Origin: Pseudoalteromonas espejiana DSM 9414
GTDB lineage: Bacteria > Pseudomonadota > Gammaproteobacteria > Enterobacterales > Alteromonadaceae
Direction: 5' to 3'
Assembly: GCF_002221525.1 (NCBI RefSeq)
Contig: NZ_CP011028.1
Coordinates: 2,615,001-2,679,000, forward strand
Length of the DNA: 64,000 nt
Shown here piece by piece: positions 45,484-54,833 of this stretch. The notes beneath the pieces are model-generated. The model was not told the DNA's origin, searched no databases, and worked only from the letters and a program-made list of their open reading frames with translations. Within the stretch, counting starts at the first letter, position 1. Every line of letters begins with the position of its first letter. The position numbers and the translations under genes were made by a program.

Positions 45484-47064
45484 TTAGTTTTCAGGGTATG
45501 GCGTCCAATCGCCACCATCTAACTGAATATAAGGGCGCTTATTAACATACATCATAATCGTCCCCTCATTTTCAGCAACTTTAGGCGCTTTAGGCAAATT
45601 TTCCAATAGATTCACAACGCTATTATTTCCGCCAAATAAATCGGTTTTCAATGTTTTGCTAACTATCTCAGAAAGTGCAAAGTAACTGGTTGATTCATTG
45701 ACTACAATTTGCGAATAGTTTTGCACATCAGAGCCAATAAATTTAATAGCAACAGGAACAGAAACGATAGCTGGACTAGGGATTTCACGCAGCCCTGAAA
45801 ATTGTACTTTGTCACCTTTTAAGTTTGCGCCATGTTCTGGGACTATCATCAGCATGACATTACGCTCACTTTTTTCCAGCTTTTTAATAAAGCTTTTTAT
45901 ATCATTAAATAAATTTTTATGCCTTATTGAATAGGTATCTTTACTATTAACTCTTGGCTGGTTCTCTAACTGATTACCATCATGTAAACTTGTAGTATTG
46001 TAGTACATAGCACAAGGTTTACAGTCATTTGATTGCTCTAACCAAGCGTTTAAAACAGCTTCGTCAGAGTAAATAGGGCTATCATCAAAACCTCTTAGCG
46101 CAACCGGCATTGAATCAATATTAAATGGCGTGCTATCTAAGCCACCAAACTTACTTATTAAGCCTTTAAACTCATCAAAATGGCCATCGTGATTCATGAC
46201 CACATTACTTTTATAGCCTAATTTTTCTAAGTTTTTAAACAAGTGGCATTGCTCAGGCGCGCTCTCAAATAAAGCGGTTTGGCTTGTTTGCCCACAACTG
46301 GCTCTTAATAAGCGAATAGCCGCAGGACCAGAATACGATGTAGCCGAATTAAAATCTGAAAACACCACATCAAAGTCACTGTATAAATCATCAAGGCTAA
46401 TACCTATGGTTTCTAAATCAGCCATAGCCATTGAGCAAATATTTAAAACAATAACATCAAACATTTCACCATTATATTGCTGCGGAAACTGGCTGGTTAA
46501 TAAACTTTGTTGCTGATAAAAATCACGTAATTGCTGGTCGGGCGATTGTGCTGCTTGAGTTACAACTTGCGCTTGTGATCGAGCTTGAGAGTTGGTTTGT
46601 ACGTTATTAGCCGCTACTGGCTGGGCAGCAAAGTCATTGTTAGTTTTTACACCTTGCCAGCCTACAAATATTAGTCCTATAACCGTGACCGTTGTAAAAC
46701 GTATCCACTGGGAGGTATACCAAAAACAGACTGTAATAACAAAAAGTGCCAATAGCATATCAATATTTATAACTCTGGCGATTAACTCTATAAAGTAACC
46801 AAAGCTAAAGTCTTGTACATTGCCAGCTTGCTTGGTTAACCGGCTTATTGGGGGCAACCAAGAGTCTTTGTAAAGCAACACAATAGCGATAACGCCGCCA
46901 AGCCAATGTTTAACTTTATTAAACAGCGGGTTTGAATAAGTAATGGCAAAAAAAGCCGCAAGCGCAGCATTTGCAAGTAAATCAAAACCAATTACACCGT
47001 AATAAAAAAGCGCAAACTTAACTAAAAAATAGAGGTTCCACACCCCTAAGCCTGATAATTTCAC
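45484..47064 (-). CDS. bcsG: Cellulose phosphoethanolamine transferase BcsG
   Basis: Transfers phosphoethanolamine from phosphatidylethanolamine to nascent cellulose. The 526-aa product has about five N-terminal TM segments (to about residue 145) and a periplasmic alkaline-phosphatase-like domain. Ser245 in SATSYSG is the predicted nucleophile, and Cys210 in NICSMA is a metal-site residue. Their 35-residue spacing equals that of C243 and S278 in E. coli BcsG. PEHGANL supplies further metal ligands. The start is a GTG that overlaps the bcsF stop by 4 bp. With BcsE and BcsF it identifies a type II locus making pEtN cellulose. Confidence 0.93.
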   Translation of the reverse strand: MKLSGLGVWNLYFLVKFALFYYGVIGFDLLANAALAAFFAITYSNPLFNKVKHWLGGVIAIVLLYKDSWLPPISRLTKQAGNVQDFSFGYFIELIARVINIDMLLALFVITVCFWYTSQWIRFTTVTVIGLIFVGWQGVKTNNDFAAQPVAANNVQTNSQARSQAQVVTQAAQSPDQQLRDFYQQQSLLTSQFPQQYNGEMFDVIVLNICSMAMADLETIGISLDDLYSDFDVVFSDFNSATSYSGPAAIRLLRASCGQTSQTALFESAPEQCHLFKNLEKLGYKSNVVMNHDGHFDEFKGLISKFGGLDSTPFNIDSMPVALRGFDDSPIYSDEAVLNAWLEQSNDCKPCAMYYNTTSLHDGNQLENQPRVNSKDTYSIRHKNLFNDIKSFIKKLEKSERNVMLMIVPEHGANLKGDKVQFSGLREIPSPAIVSVPVAIKFIGSDVQNYSQIVVNESTSYFALSEIVSKTLKTDLFGGNNSVVNLLENLPKAPKVAENEGTIMMYVNKRPYIQLDGGDWTPYPEN

Positions 47065-47237
47065 TGTTTACCCTTCTTTATTCTGTTTGGTTTGTAAGGT
47101 TCAAGTACTTCGTGCTTAAAAGTAAGTTGAGCGTAATACTTTTTTAATTTTTTAAATGCTAATGTTCCAACCATACATAACAGTATGCCAACTAACATAG
47201 CCAAAAATGCAGTAATTAATAACTGATTAATACTCAT
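47061..47237 (-). CDS. bcsF: Cellulose biosynthesis small membrane protein BcsF
   Basis: 58-aa protein with one N-terminal TM helix (about residues 6-28, LLITAFLAMLVGILLCMVGTLAF) and a basic C-terminal tail rich in Lys. This is the size and topology of BcsF, which links BcsE to the membrane and to BcsG. The ATG overlaps the bcsE stop (ATGA), and the stop overlaps the bcsG start (GTGA), so all three are translationally coupled. Sequence identity to E. coli BcsF is low, and the call rests on position, length and topology. Confidence 0.85.
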   Translation of the reverse strand: MSINQLLITAFLAMLVGILLCMVGTLAFKKLKKYYAQLTFKHEVLEPYKPNRIKKGKQ

Positions 47238-48883
47238 GATTCACTCTTTAAACGCATAGCAAACGGCACCGCGTCTACTCTATCGTTACTTTTAAATTCT
47301 GGCGTTTCAATATCACTTTTAAATTCTGGCGTTTCAATATCTTTAGTCACACTTTGTGCAATATTAGGGGCAAATTTATAACTGTCGTTTTCAGCTAGTT
47401 GTGCTGAATAATCAACAATTTTTTGTCCACTAAAAAGGCGCCTTAACTGTTTACATTCTTGTTGGATATAAAAATGATCAGAAATTATATTTTGCTGAGA
47501 GAAAAAGTCACTCGTTTCTAATTTAAATAAGTGTTTAATCGCATTATTTACATCGTTTTCGCGACACGCGTGCAAATATAAATAAACCGTATTATCTACC
47601 AAGCTAAATACATCACCTTCACGCTTAATATGAAACAAATGTAGCGGATGTATAGGGTCTATTCGAGGTAAAAGCTCAAGTTTAACCAATACACCACTTA
47701 CACCTAAGTTAACTGCAGAGTCACTATGCACTTCCACTTGCTTGGTAAATTCAATAAAAGGTAAATACCCTTTTGAAAACGTGTTTTCAGTAAACTTTAA
47801 TACATGCTCAACAGAGGGCGGAAGTGGCCTAGAAAACTGAAAGCCTTGAATAGATTGAATTTGCGATAACAACCTTGAGGGCTCTGAAAAACTATACAAA
47901 ATAAGGTTTACACCGAGTGTTAAAAACAAACATTCATCTTGGTGACGGATCACACCATCAACATTTTGGATAACCAACTTAAGCCAACGACCGCAGTTTT
48001 TTCTAAGCTCAAAGCATTGCTTACCTAATAAAGCTAAGTCTGTGTAACGTGTAACTGCAAACACTAATGTTGCCGCTTCAAGCTTCGGCCCTTTACTAAA
48101 AAGTTCTGTGTTGTCTTTTACTGTTTTATACTTTGAAGGAAGTTTAGTTCCCTCAGGTATCGCACTTTGAACAATCCACACATCATATTCATCGGCGAAC
48201 ACACCTGCTGAATGTGTTTCTTTTTCAGCTATATTGTTTTGCTGTACAACATATTGCCCGTCGCTTATCGTTAACTGATATTGCTGCGATGCCACAATAC
48301 CCGTGCTGTGGTGCCAGTAGTCATATTCTAGTACTCGCATTGCCGAGTCATTATCAACATACACAAGACCATCAAGCGTCGTATTTAGGCGCCTGAATAA
48401 AAAACGCGTGTTAACAACATCTGGACCCGATGCAATAAATAAAACACACGCGCCAGTTTCACTGCTAAATTTTTTATAAGCCTGAACGCAGTTAATTAGC
48501 TGCTGCTGCGAAAGTGAGGCTAAATCTGCAGTATTAAAATGAACCAAAACCAATGAATTATTTAGGTGTTTATAAGCATTTAATTCTTTAAGTGTACTTT
48601 TAATTATTTGTTCTTTTGGCCACTCTCGCGTATCTGCAGAAAACGAAAACGGATGTACTCTATTTTGATCGTATGCGTGATTAATGTTTGCAGAAAAGGA
48701 ACTATCAAAAAATGTTTCTATTTGAGAAGAAACAATATAAATATCAGTTGTTGATGATTTATTAATTGAATGTAATGCCAGTTCAGTAGCAAAGTTATCC
48801 AAAGGGGCTAAAATAGCATATATCGATGCAGGTTTCAGCTCTGCTACCGAAGGCTGCAAGCCTGAAATGTTAAAGTTTTGCAC
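47234..48883 (-). CDS. bcsE: Cellulose biosynthesis c-di-GMP-binding protein BcsE
   Basis: 549-aa cytosolic protein of the Bcs macrocomplex that binds c-di-GMP and recruits BcsF/BcsG and BcsRQ. A degenerate N-terminal domain and a REC-like domain are followed by the GIL (GGDEF-like) domain. Its RxGD motif is present as Arg421-Glu-Gly-Asp424, near the position of the E. coli site (about 415-418). A low-complexity C-terminal stretch carries a perfect duplicated nonapeptide (repeat entry). It is divergent from bcsR across a 114-bp promoter region. Confidence 0.88.
   Translation of the reverse strand: MQNFNISGLQPSVAELKPASIYAILAPLDNFATELALHSINKSSTTDIYIVSSQIETFFDSSFSANINHAYDQNRVHPFSFSADTREWPKEQIIKSTLKELNAYKHLNNSLVLVHFNTADLASLSQQQLINCVQAYKKFSSETGACVLFIASGPDVVNTRFLFRRLNTTLDGLVYVDNDSAMRVLEYDYWHHSTGIVASQQYQLTISDGQYVVQQNNIAEKETHSAGVFADEYDVWIVQSAIPEGTKLPSKYKTVKDNTELFSKGPKLEAATLVFAVTRYTDLALLGKQCFELRKNCGRWLKLVIQNVDGVIRHQDECLFLTLGVNLILYSFSEPSRLLSQIQSIQGFQFSRPLPPSVEHVLKFTENTFSKGYLPFIEFTKQVEVHSDSAVNLGVSGVLVKLELLPRIDPIHPLHLFHIKREGDVFSLVDNTVYLYLHACRENDVNNAIKHLFKLETSDFFSQQNIISDHFYIQQECKQLRRLFSGQKIVDYSAQLAENDSYKFAPNIAQSVTKDIETPEFKSDIETPEFKSNDRVDAVPFAMRLKSES
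47288..47341. repeat. Perfect 27-bp tandem duplication inside bcsE
   Basis: Two identical 27-bp units (47288-47314 and 47315-47341) encode two copies of a nine-residue unit (ETPEFKSDI-type) near the BcsE C-terminus. It is in frame and leaves the protein open. Confidence 0.95.
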
Positions 48884-48936
48884 TTAATTTGGCCTATAAA
48901 AAATACTTTTTTACTAGTTTTACCTGCTATTCTATA

Positions 48937-48956
48937 TATAATAGACAAATATTGTC
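48937..48956 (+). promoter_or_regulatory. bcs divergent promoter region: TATAAT plus 13-bp palindrome
   Basis: A consensus -10 TATAAT (48937-48942) for bcsRQABZC is followed at once by the perfect inverted repeat GACAA-ATA-TTGTC (48944-48956), which would cover the start site. No good -35 is seen at 17 bp, which suggests activator or alternative control. Confidence 0.45.
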
Positions 48957-48997
48957 CACATTAAATAAAAATAATAAACTTAACCAAACAGGTAACA

Positions 48998-49177
48998 ATG
49001 CATAAATTAGCGACTAAAAGCTCTCAAACGTTAACATCAAATGATATTGAGAACTTAGCTCGCCGCTTTGGCGGTAAAAGCGAAGATTACATTGAAATTG
49101 TAAATAAACAAAAAAATAAACAAACAATAAAAAAATACGCATTACTCAACGAAATTGAACGTGCTATAAACGTATAA
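48998..49177 (+). CDS. bcsR: Cellulose biosynthesis protein BcsR
   Basis: 59-aa small helical protein, first gene of the plus-strand bcs operon. NDIENLARRFGGKSEDYIEI followed by KKYALLNEIERAI agrees with the BcsR (YhjR) pattern DI..L...F......Y..I......L..WPLL.E. BcsR pairs with BcsQ to assemble and stabilise the synthase. An AGGT lies seven bases before the ATG. bcsQ follows after 31 bp. Confidence 0.82.
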   Translation: MHKLATKSSQTLTSNDIENLARRFGGKSEDYIEIVNKQKNKQTIKKYALLNEIERAINV

Positions 49178-49208
49178 ATAAAAATTAAATCAACAGGTAA
49201 ACAACCCC

Positions 49209-49922
49209 TTGCAAAGAATTTTCCTTAAAGGCATTAAAGGCGGCACAGGTGCTACATCTATGGTTGCCAACTTATCCTGCGTATTAAAAAGGTCAGGCTC
49301 TGATGTAATTGCTATAGATTTAGACTCTAAAAGCGATTTAGGCCTGCACTTTGGTTTACCCTGGAAATACAGCCAAGGCTGGAGCAATGTTGATAATTTT
49401 GAAGAGGCGTTACAACACTTTCATATAGATAGTGACGGCATCGTTTTTTTGCCATTTGGGGATAAAACTACAAAAACGGCAGATATATTCAACACCGTTA
49501 ACAATTGCAATAAACTGGATTATAAGAATAACACTTGGCTTATTTTTGATTGCCCAGCCCACATAGATATTACGCTCTACCCCTTAACAAAAAATGATAT
49601 CGTTGTAGAAATTGTTAACTGCGATGCTATTTGCCACAGCCTAATTTATAAAAAACTACAAAAGCTAAAGCAGGCAGATAACCAATGGAAGCACTTCTTT
49701 TTAGTTAATCGCTACAATAGTGCATCTACCCTTGAGTTTGATTTGTTTTCTTTGTGGCAGTCTACGCTTCCTTTAGTGGCCCCTTTTTTCATCAACAGTG
49801 ATGAGGTAATTAAAGAATCTACTGCGTATCGTAACGTGGCCCTCAATTGTGCGCCATACAGTGTTGCTAACGATGACTTTGAAACACTCGCTGGCTGGCT
49901 AGTCAGTAAATCGGCACTGTAA
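49209..49922 (+). CDS. bcsQ: Cellulose biosynthesis SIMIBI ATPase BcsQ
   Basis: 237-aa MinD/ParA-like NTPase that pairs with BcsR and is needed for secretion complex assembly. The P-loop reads KGGTGATS: the usual Lys before Thr-Ser of KGGxGKT is Ala, but the E. coli protein also lacks it (GGVGTTT). DLDSKSDLG supplies the switch I Asp, and DCPAHIDI the switch II region. The start is a TTG at 49209; no better in-frame start with the P-loop intact is visible. The stop is 2 bp before bcsA. Confidence 0.88.
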   Translation: MQRIFLKGIKGGTGATSMVANLSCVLKRSGSDVIAIDLDSKSDLGLHFGLPWKYSQGWSNVDNFEEALQHFHIDSDGIVFLPFGDKTTKTADIFNTVNNCNKLDYKNNTWLIFDCPAHIDITLYPLTKNDIVVEIVNCDAICHSLIYKKLQKLKQADNQWKHFFLVNRYNSASTLEFDLFSLWQSTLPLVAPFFINSDEVIKESTAYRNVALNCAPYSVANDDFETLAGWLVSKSAL

Positions 49923-49924
49923 GT

Positions 49925-52594
49925 ATGAGCTTTTCACTTTTTTACCAGCGACCTATTCATAGCACTTTATATCTTTTGCTGAGCATTTTTTTTACTGAAA
50001 AGTTAGTGCGCTATATTTTATTTAAATTTCATAGCTATTTTAATCAGCACAAAGTGAATGTAATTGAAGCCTTTTTGATGCCTTTTATTACACTAATTAG
50101 TTCTCTTTTTATCAATATTAGAGACCATAAAATTAACTTTGAATTAGTGCTTTACGATTACTACCCTCATTTGCGTTTACCTTATCGTACTTTTATTTAT
50201 TCAAATATTTTGCGCTTTATTATTCAAAGTGTTTTTTTGCTGTTTTTTAAATATAAACCTAAAAAAAGCTCAGTAAGAAAACGCCTTTCAGAGCAATTTT
50301 ACAACTCTGTTAGCTACTCGTTAAGGCAACTACGCTGGTTTGATTTAAAATTAGGCCGATTATTAAAGCGTTTACTCTCTAAAAATAATAATAAAACTAA
50401 AAAAAGCGCGTTTAAAACAATGGCAGATGCCAAGATATGGCAAAACAAGCTAGTAAAATATGTTGTTGTTGCCTTTATTTTATTTTTGCTCGCTATATTT
50501 ATAACTATTCCCTTTAGCTTGGAAGCCCAGGCTGTATTTATTAGCTTTATTTTAATTGTTGCCTATGGTCTAAAGCGCGTTAAAGGTCAGATGGCGACCA
50601 TAGTTATGATCACTTTATCGGTGACCACATCGTCACGGTATTTATGGTGGCGCTACACCGAAACACTTAATTGGGACGACCCTTTAGCACTTACTTTGGG
50701 TGCAGGTTTATTACTTGCTGAAACGTACGCATGGCTGGTGCTTATATTGGGCTTTTTTCAGACCATAAATCCACTTGAGCGAAAACCAATACCACTGCCT
50801 GAAAATACTGACTTATGGCCTACGGTTGATGTTTACATTCCTACTTATAATGAACCGTTAAGTGTTGTGCAGCCAACAACACTGGCAGCTATGAGCATTG
50901 ATTGGCCAGCTGATAAACTAAATGTGTATATTTTGGATGACGGCAAACGCCCTGAATTTAAAGAGTTTGCACAGCAGGTTGGCGTTGGGTATTTAACACG
51001 TCCAGATAATAACCATGCTAAAGCCGGTAATATGAATAGCGCTATGCGTTACACCGATGGCGACTACATCGCTATTTTTGACTGTGACCACGTACCTGCT
51101 CGCTCATTTTTACAAATGACCATGGGCCAGTTTTTAAAAGACAGCAAAGTGTGTTTAGTTCAAACACCGCATCACTTTTTCTCAGCCGATCCCTTTGAAC
51201 GTAACTTAAACAACCACAGCCAAATACCTAACGAAAACATGCTTTTTTATGGGCTGATACAAGATGGTAACGACATGTGGGATGCCACCTTCTTTTGTGG
51301 CTCGTGTGCGGTTCTTAAACGAGAAGCGCTGGACAGTATTGGTGGCTTTGCATTTGAAACTGTAACCGAAGATGCTCATACAGCTTTGCGTATGCAGCGT
51401 GCAGGTTACAAAACAGCTTACATAAATATACCTCAAGCAGCAGGCCTTGCTACCGACAGCCTATCGGCTCATATTGGCCAACGTATTCGCTGGGCCCGTG
51501 GTATGGCGCAAATATTTAGGCTCGATAACCCAATCCTCGGCAAAGGGCTCGATGTTGCGCAGCGACTTTGTTATTTAAATGCCATGCTGCATTTTTTATC
51601 TGGTATTCCACGTATTGTATTTTTAACCGCTCCTTTGGCGCTTATTTACTTTAACGCCTATATAATTTATGCCCCATTTTTAGCCATTTTTATTTACGTG
51701 GTACCTACTCTTATACAAATAAAAGCAACCAACTCACGGATACAAGGTAAATATCGTTACTCTTTTTGGGGCGAGGTTTATGAGTCAGTTCTTGCTTGGT
51801 ATATATTAAAGCCAACTACCGTTGCACTAATTAACCCTAACAAAGGTAAGTTTAACGTAACCGAAAAGGGTGGCTTAAATGATAAAGAGCACTATGACTG
51901 GGGGATTTCTAAACCCTACCTTGTGCTTTTACTTATCAATTTAATTGGCATGCTCATTGGTGTATTACGCCTAGGCTTTGGTGACCCAACCCAAGTAGGC
52001 GTATTACTAATTAGTATGGGATGGGCAATTTACAATATTATAATTTTAGGTGCTGCGGTTGCGGTAGCCGCCGAGGCAAGACAAGTAAGGCAATCTCATA
52101 GAATAAAGGCCAATTTCCCCGCAGGCGTGCGCTTAGCTAATGGCCATACATTAAAAGTTAGAATCACTGATTATTCTGATAACGGGGTTGGTATTGAAAC
52201 TGAGCATGCTCATTTATGTCGCGTAAACGATAAAATAGAGCTGTTAATGAGCCGCGGAAATAAACAATTTTCGTTTACCACCTATGTATGTAATACCCGA
52301 AAAAAACAAATTGGCTTAACCTTAAAAGATCTTTCTTTAGATAAGCAAAAAGCATTTATACAATGTACTTTTTCGAGAGCCGATGCGTGGCTTGATTGGC
52401 AAAACAACTTTCGCCATGACCGCCCCTCTTACAGCTTTAAAGAAGTACAAAAAACCAGTTTGAGAGGATTTAGCAATTTATTGTTTCATGCTCCAAAACC
52501 ATTACAGCCTTTTGTAAAGTTAATGACAAAAATCGCTGTATATGTAAATACTTTCACCCCTAAAAAACCAATAGTGCATAATAATTATGATTAA
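49925..52594 (+). CDS. bcsA: Cellulose synthase catalytic subunit BcsA
   Basis: Inner-membrane processive glycosyltransferase that polymerises UDP-glucose and threads the glucan out. The 889-aa product has an N-terminal extension (about 160 aa, as in enterobacterial BcsA) and several TM helices. The GT2 motifs are DDG (338-340), DCD (386-388), TED (481-483) and QRIRW (519-523). The C-terminal PilZ domain has RQSHR at 722-726 and DYSDNG at 749-754, so c-di-GMP activation is expected. All catalytic motifs are present. It overlaps bcsB by 8 bp. Confidence 0.97.
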   Translation: MSFSLFYQRPIHSTLYLLLSIFFTEKLVRYILFKFHSYFNQHKVNVIEAFLMPFITLISSLFINIRDHKINFELVLYDYYPHLRLPYRTFIYSNILRFIIQSVFLLFFKYKPKKSSVRKRLSEQFYNSVSYSLRQLRWFDLKLGRLLKRLLSKNNNKTKKSAFKTMADAKIWQNKLVKYVVVAFILFLLAIFITIPFSLEAQAVFISFILIVAYGLKRVKGQMATIVMITLSVTTSSRYLWWRYTETLNWDDPLALTLGAGLLLAETYAWLVLILGFFQTINPLERKPIPLPENTDLWPTVDVYIPTYNEPLSVVQPTTLAAMSIDWPADKLNVYILDDGKRPEFKEFAQQVGVGYLTRPDNNHAKAGNMNSAMRYTDGDYIAIFDCDHVPARSFLQMTMGQFLKDSKVCLVQTPHHFFSADPFERNLNNHSQIPNENMLFYGLIQDGNDMWDATFFCGSCAVLKREALDSIGGFAFETVTEDAHTALRMQRAGYKTAYINIPQAAGLATDSLSAHIGQRIRWARGMAQIFRLDNPILGKGLDVAQRLCYLNAMLHFLSGIPRIVFLTAPLALIYFNAYIIYAPFLAIFIYVVPTLIQIKATNSRIQGKYRYSFWGEVYESVLAWYILKPTTVALINPNKGKFNVTEKGGLNDKEHYDWGISKPYLVLLLINLIGMLIGVLRLGFGDPTQVGVLLISMGWAIYNIIILGAAVAVAAEARQVRQSHRIKANFPAGVRLANGHTLKVRITDYSDNGVGIETEHAHLCRVNDKIELLMSRGNKQFSFTTYVCNTRKKQIGLTLKDLSLDKQKAFIQCTFSRADAWLDWQNNFRHDRPSYSFKEVQKTSLRGFSNLLFHAPKPLQPFVKLMTKIAVYVNTFTPKKPIVHNNYD

Positions 52595-54833
52595 AAATTT
52601 GCTTAATACATTTCTAATACTGTTTATAACATGCAGTGCATACAAAGCATGTGCTATTGAGCCTATGCACGATAAATCTATGTTTATTAATGGCTACCCC
52701 GAAAGCGCTCAAGTTTCTAGCTTAAGGCTAGATTTTGAAGCGTTAGGTTTTAACGGCTATAAGTTAGATGGCATAAACAATAATTCTCGTGTTGATTTTA
52801 CTAACCGAATTGATAAATTAAGTACAGATTTACAGCTTAATTTTTCGTATACAAATTCGCCGTCATTAATTGCTAACGTATCGCATTTGAAAGTATATTT
52901 TAATGAGAATTTAGTGACTGTTTTACCCATAAACGAGCAGCTTAGCATTGTAAAAAACACCGTTAAACATAGTTTAAAACTTAACGCTAAGTATATTCAA
53001 GATTATAACCAAGTACGCTTTGAGCTTGTTGGTTACTACGACTTACGCTGCCAAGACTACTTTAGCCGCTCTATTTGGACCGAAATTAATAAATCGAGCA
53101 ACATTACTTTAAATCAAAAGCAACTGGCTATTGATAGCCGCTTAGAGTATTTACCAGAACCATTTTTTGATGCAAAAGATTACAGTAAATTAAGCCTTCC
53201 TTTTGTATTTGCAAAAACGCCTAATACTAAAACCATTGAAGCAGCGGCAACACTTTCTAGTTGGTTTGGTGCGCAAGCTGATTGGCGAGGTGCCGACTTC
53301 CCTGTTGTTATAAATAAAGCATTAGAGCAGCACAGTGTAGTATTTATTACTAACGACTCAAAACCCGACTTTTTAAAAGACTACCCGGATGTTGAAAAAC
53401 CGACAGTAGAGATTATTTCAAGCCCTGTTCACCGATACAGTAAAATGCTACTTATTTTAGGCCGCGATGAAGAGGACTTAAAAACAGCGGTAACGGGTCT
53501 TGCGTTTGGTCACAAAGTCATGACCGGACGAAGCGCAAGTATTGAAGCAATTAATCAACTTCCACTTCGTAAAGCTTATGATGCTCCGCGCTGGTTACGT
53601 GCCGACAGACCAGTCCATTTTGATGAGCTAACCGACTTTGATACACAGCTTCAAGCGCAAGGGTTAAACAATGGCCCAGTAAAATTAAATATACGTTTTG
53701 CTCCGGACTTATTCACATGGCGTGAAAAAGGCATCCCTATAACTCTGCAGTACCGTAGTACACCTGAAAGTGAAGCGTTAGACTCGCGTTTAAACATGCT
53801 AATAAACCAAAAGTTTATTAGTGGTTACTTACTAGATAACGACGAATCTACACTTAATACAACAAAAACCTTATTGCCACTTATTGCAAATACTGACACC
53901 ACCCAAAATGCCGAAAACTTTTCGCTAAATGGTATTAACTTAGCAACCCGTAACGAGCTAAATTTTGATTTTAGATTTGGTGTGCTGAAAAAAGGAGAAT
54001 GTGCAATTGCCCCTCCTGGTGGTGAGTTTGGTGTTATTGACGGTAATTCAAATATTGATGTGAGTGGGTTTGATCACTACATTGCCCTACCTGATTTAAA
54101 CGTATTTGCAAATAGTGGTTTCCCGTACACTAAATATGCCGATTTACAACAAACGTTAGTGCTTGTAGATCAACAGCCTTCTGCAAAATCGTTAACTTTA
54201 TTATTTAACCTAACAGGTCACTTTGGCGCAATAACCGGTTACCCAACTCATAGAATGAGTGTTGCACATTTAAATCAAGATGCTGACTTAGATGATAAAG
54301 ATATAATCGTTATTGCAAAACCAAGCAGTGTTGCAGATGAATTAGAACAGGATGCGCAAACAAACATGCTACTTAGTAATAATCAGCGCGCTATTAAACA
54401 AGCCATATACAATGGGGCTTACGATGAGCAAACAACAGAACAGATTCAAGTAAGCGTTAAAAGCAGTGGTGATATGGCAGTCATTACAGCGTATCAGTCA
54501 CCTTTTGACTCTGAGCGCTCTATTGTGTCGCTTAATGCAACTTCTGAAAAAGCATTCGCACTACTCGACAATGCGCTTATGGATTCACAATTACTAACGC
54601 AGCTAAAAGGCAGCGCCGCGGTTATAAATTCGCAAGGCGTTAAAACAATTAAAACAGATGAGCAATACTTTGTAGGCCACATTCCTGTGCATACTTTAGT
54701 GTGGTTTCATTTATCTGATCACCCGTTTATTTTAGCCTTACTGTCTGTATTAACGCTGTTACTAATTTCATTTATATTATGGCGCTTACTACAAGCACTT
54801 ACCCATAAACGTTTAGCTGAAGGAGATAAGTAA
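52587..54833 (+). CDS. bcsB: Cellulose synthase regulatory subunit BcsB
   Basis: 748-aa periplasmic partner of BcsA with a single C-terminal membrane anchor (about 718-742, ILALLSVLTLLLISFILW). A signal peptide (to about residue 23) precedes two carbohydrate-binding/flavodoxin-like repeats (SSLRLDFEALGFNG, LDSRLNMLINQKFI). RFELVGYYDLRCQDYFSRSIWTEI is a conserved BcsB segment. Required for BcsA activity. It overlaps bcsA by 8 bp and bcsZ by 1 bp. Confidence 0.95.
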   Translation: MIKNLLNTFLILFITCSAYKACAIEPMHDKSMFINGYPESAQVSSLRLDFEALGFNGYKLDGINNNSRVDFTNRIDKLSTDLQLNFSYTNSPSLIANVSHLKVYFNENLVTVLPINEQLSIVKNTVKHSLKLNAKYIQDYNQVRFELVGYYDLRCQDYFSRSIWTEINKSSNITLNQKQLAIDSRLEYLPEPFFDAKDYSKLSLPFVFAKTPNTKTIEAAATLSSWFGAQADWRGADFPVVINKALEQHSVVFITNDSKPDFLKDYPDVEKPTVEIISSPVHRYSKMLLILGRDEEDLKTAVTGLAFGHKVMTGRSASIEAINQLPLRKAYDAPRWLRADRPVHFDELTDFDTQLQAQGLNNGPVKLNIRFAPDLFTWREKGIPITLQYRSTPESEALDSRLNMLINQKFISGYLLDNDESTLNTTKTLLPLIANTDTTQNAENFSLNGINLATRNELNFDFRFGVLKKGECAIAPPGGEFGVIDGNSNIDVSGFDHYIALPDLNVFANSGFPYTKYADLQQTLVLVDQQPSAKSLTLLFNLTGHFGAITGYPTHRMSVAHLNQDADLDDKDIIVIAKPSSVADELEQDAQTNMLLSNNQRAIKQAIYNGAYDEQTTEQIQVSVKSSGDMAVITAYQSPFDSERSIVSLNATSEKAFALLDNALMDSQLLTQLKGSAAVINSQGVKTIKTDEQYFVGHIPVHTLVWFHLSDHPFILALLSVLTLLLISFILWRLLQALTHKRLAEGDK

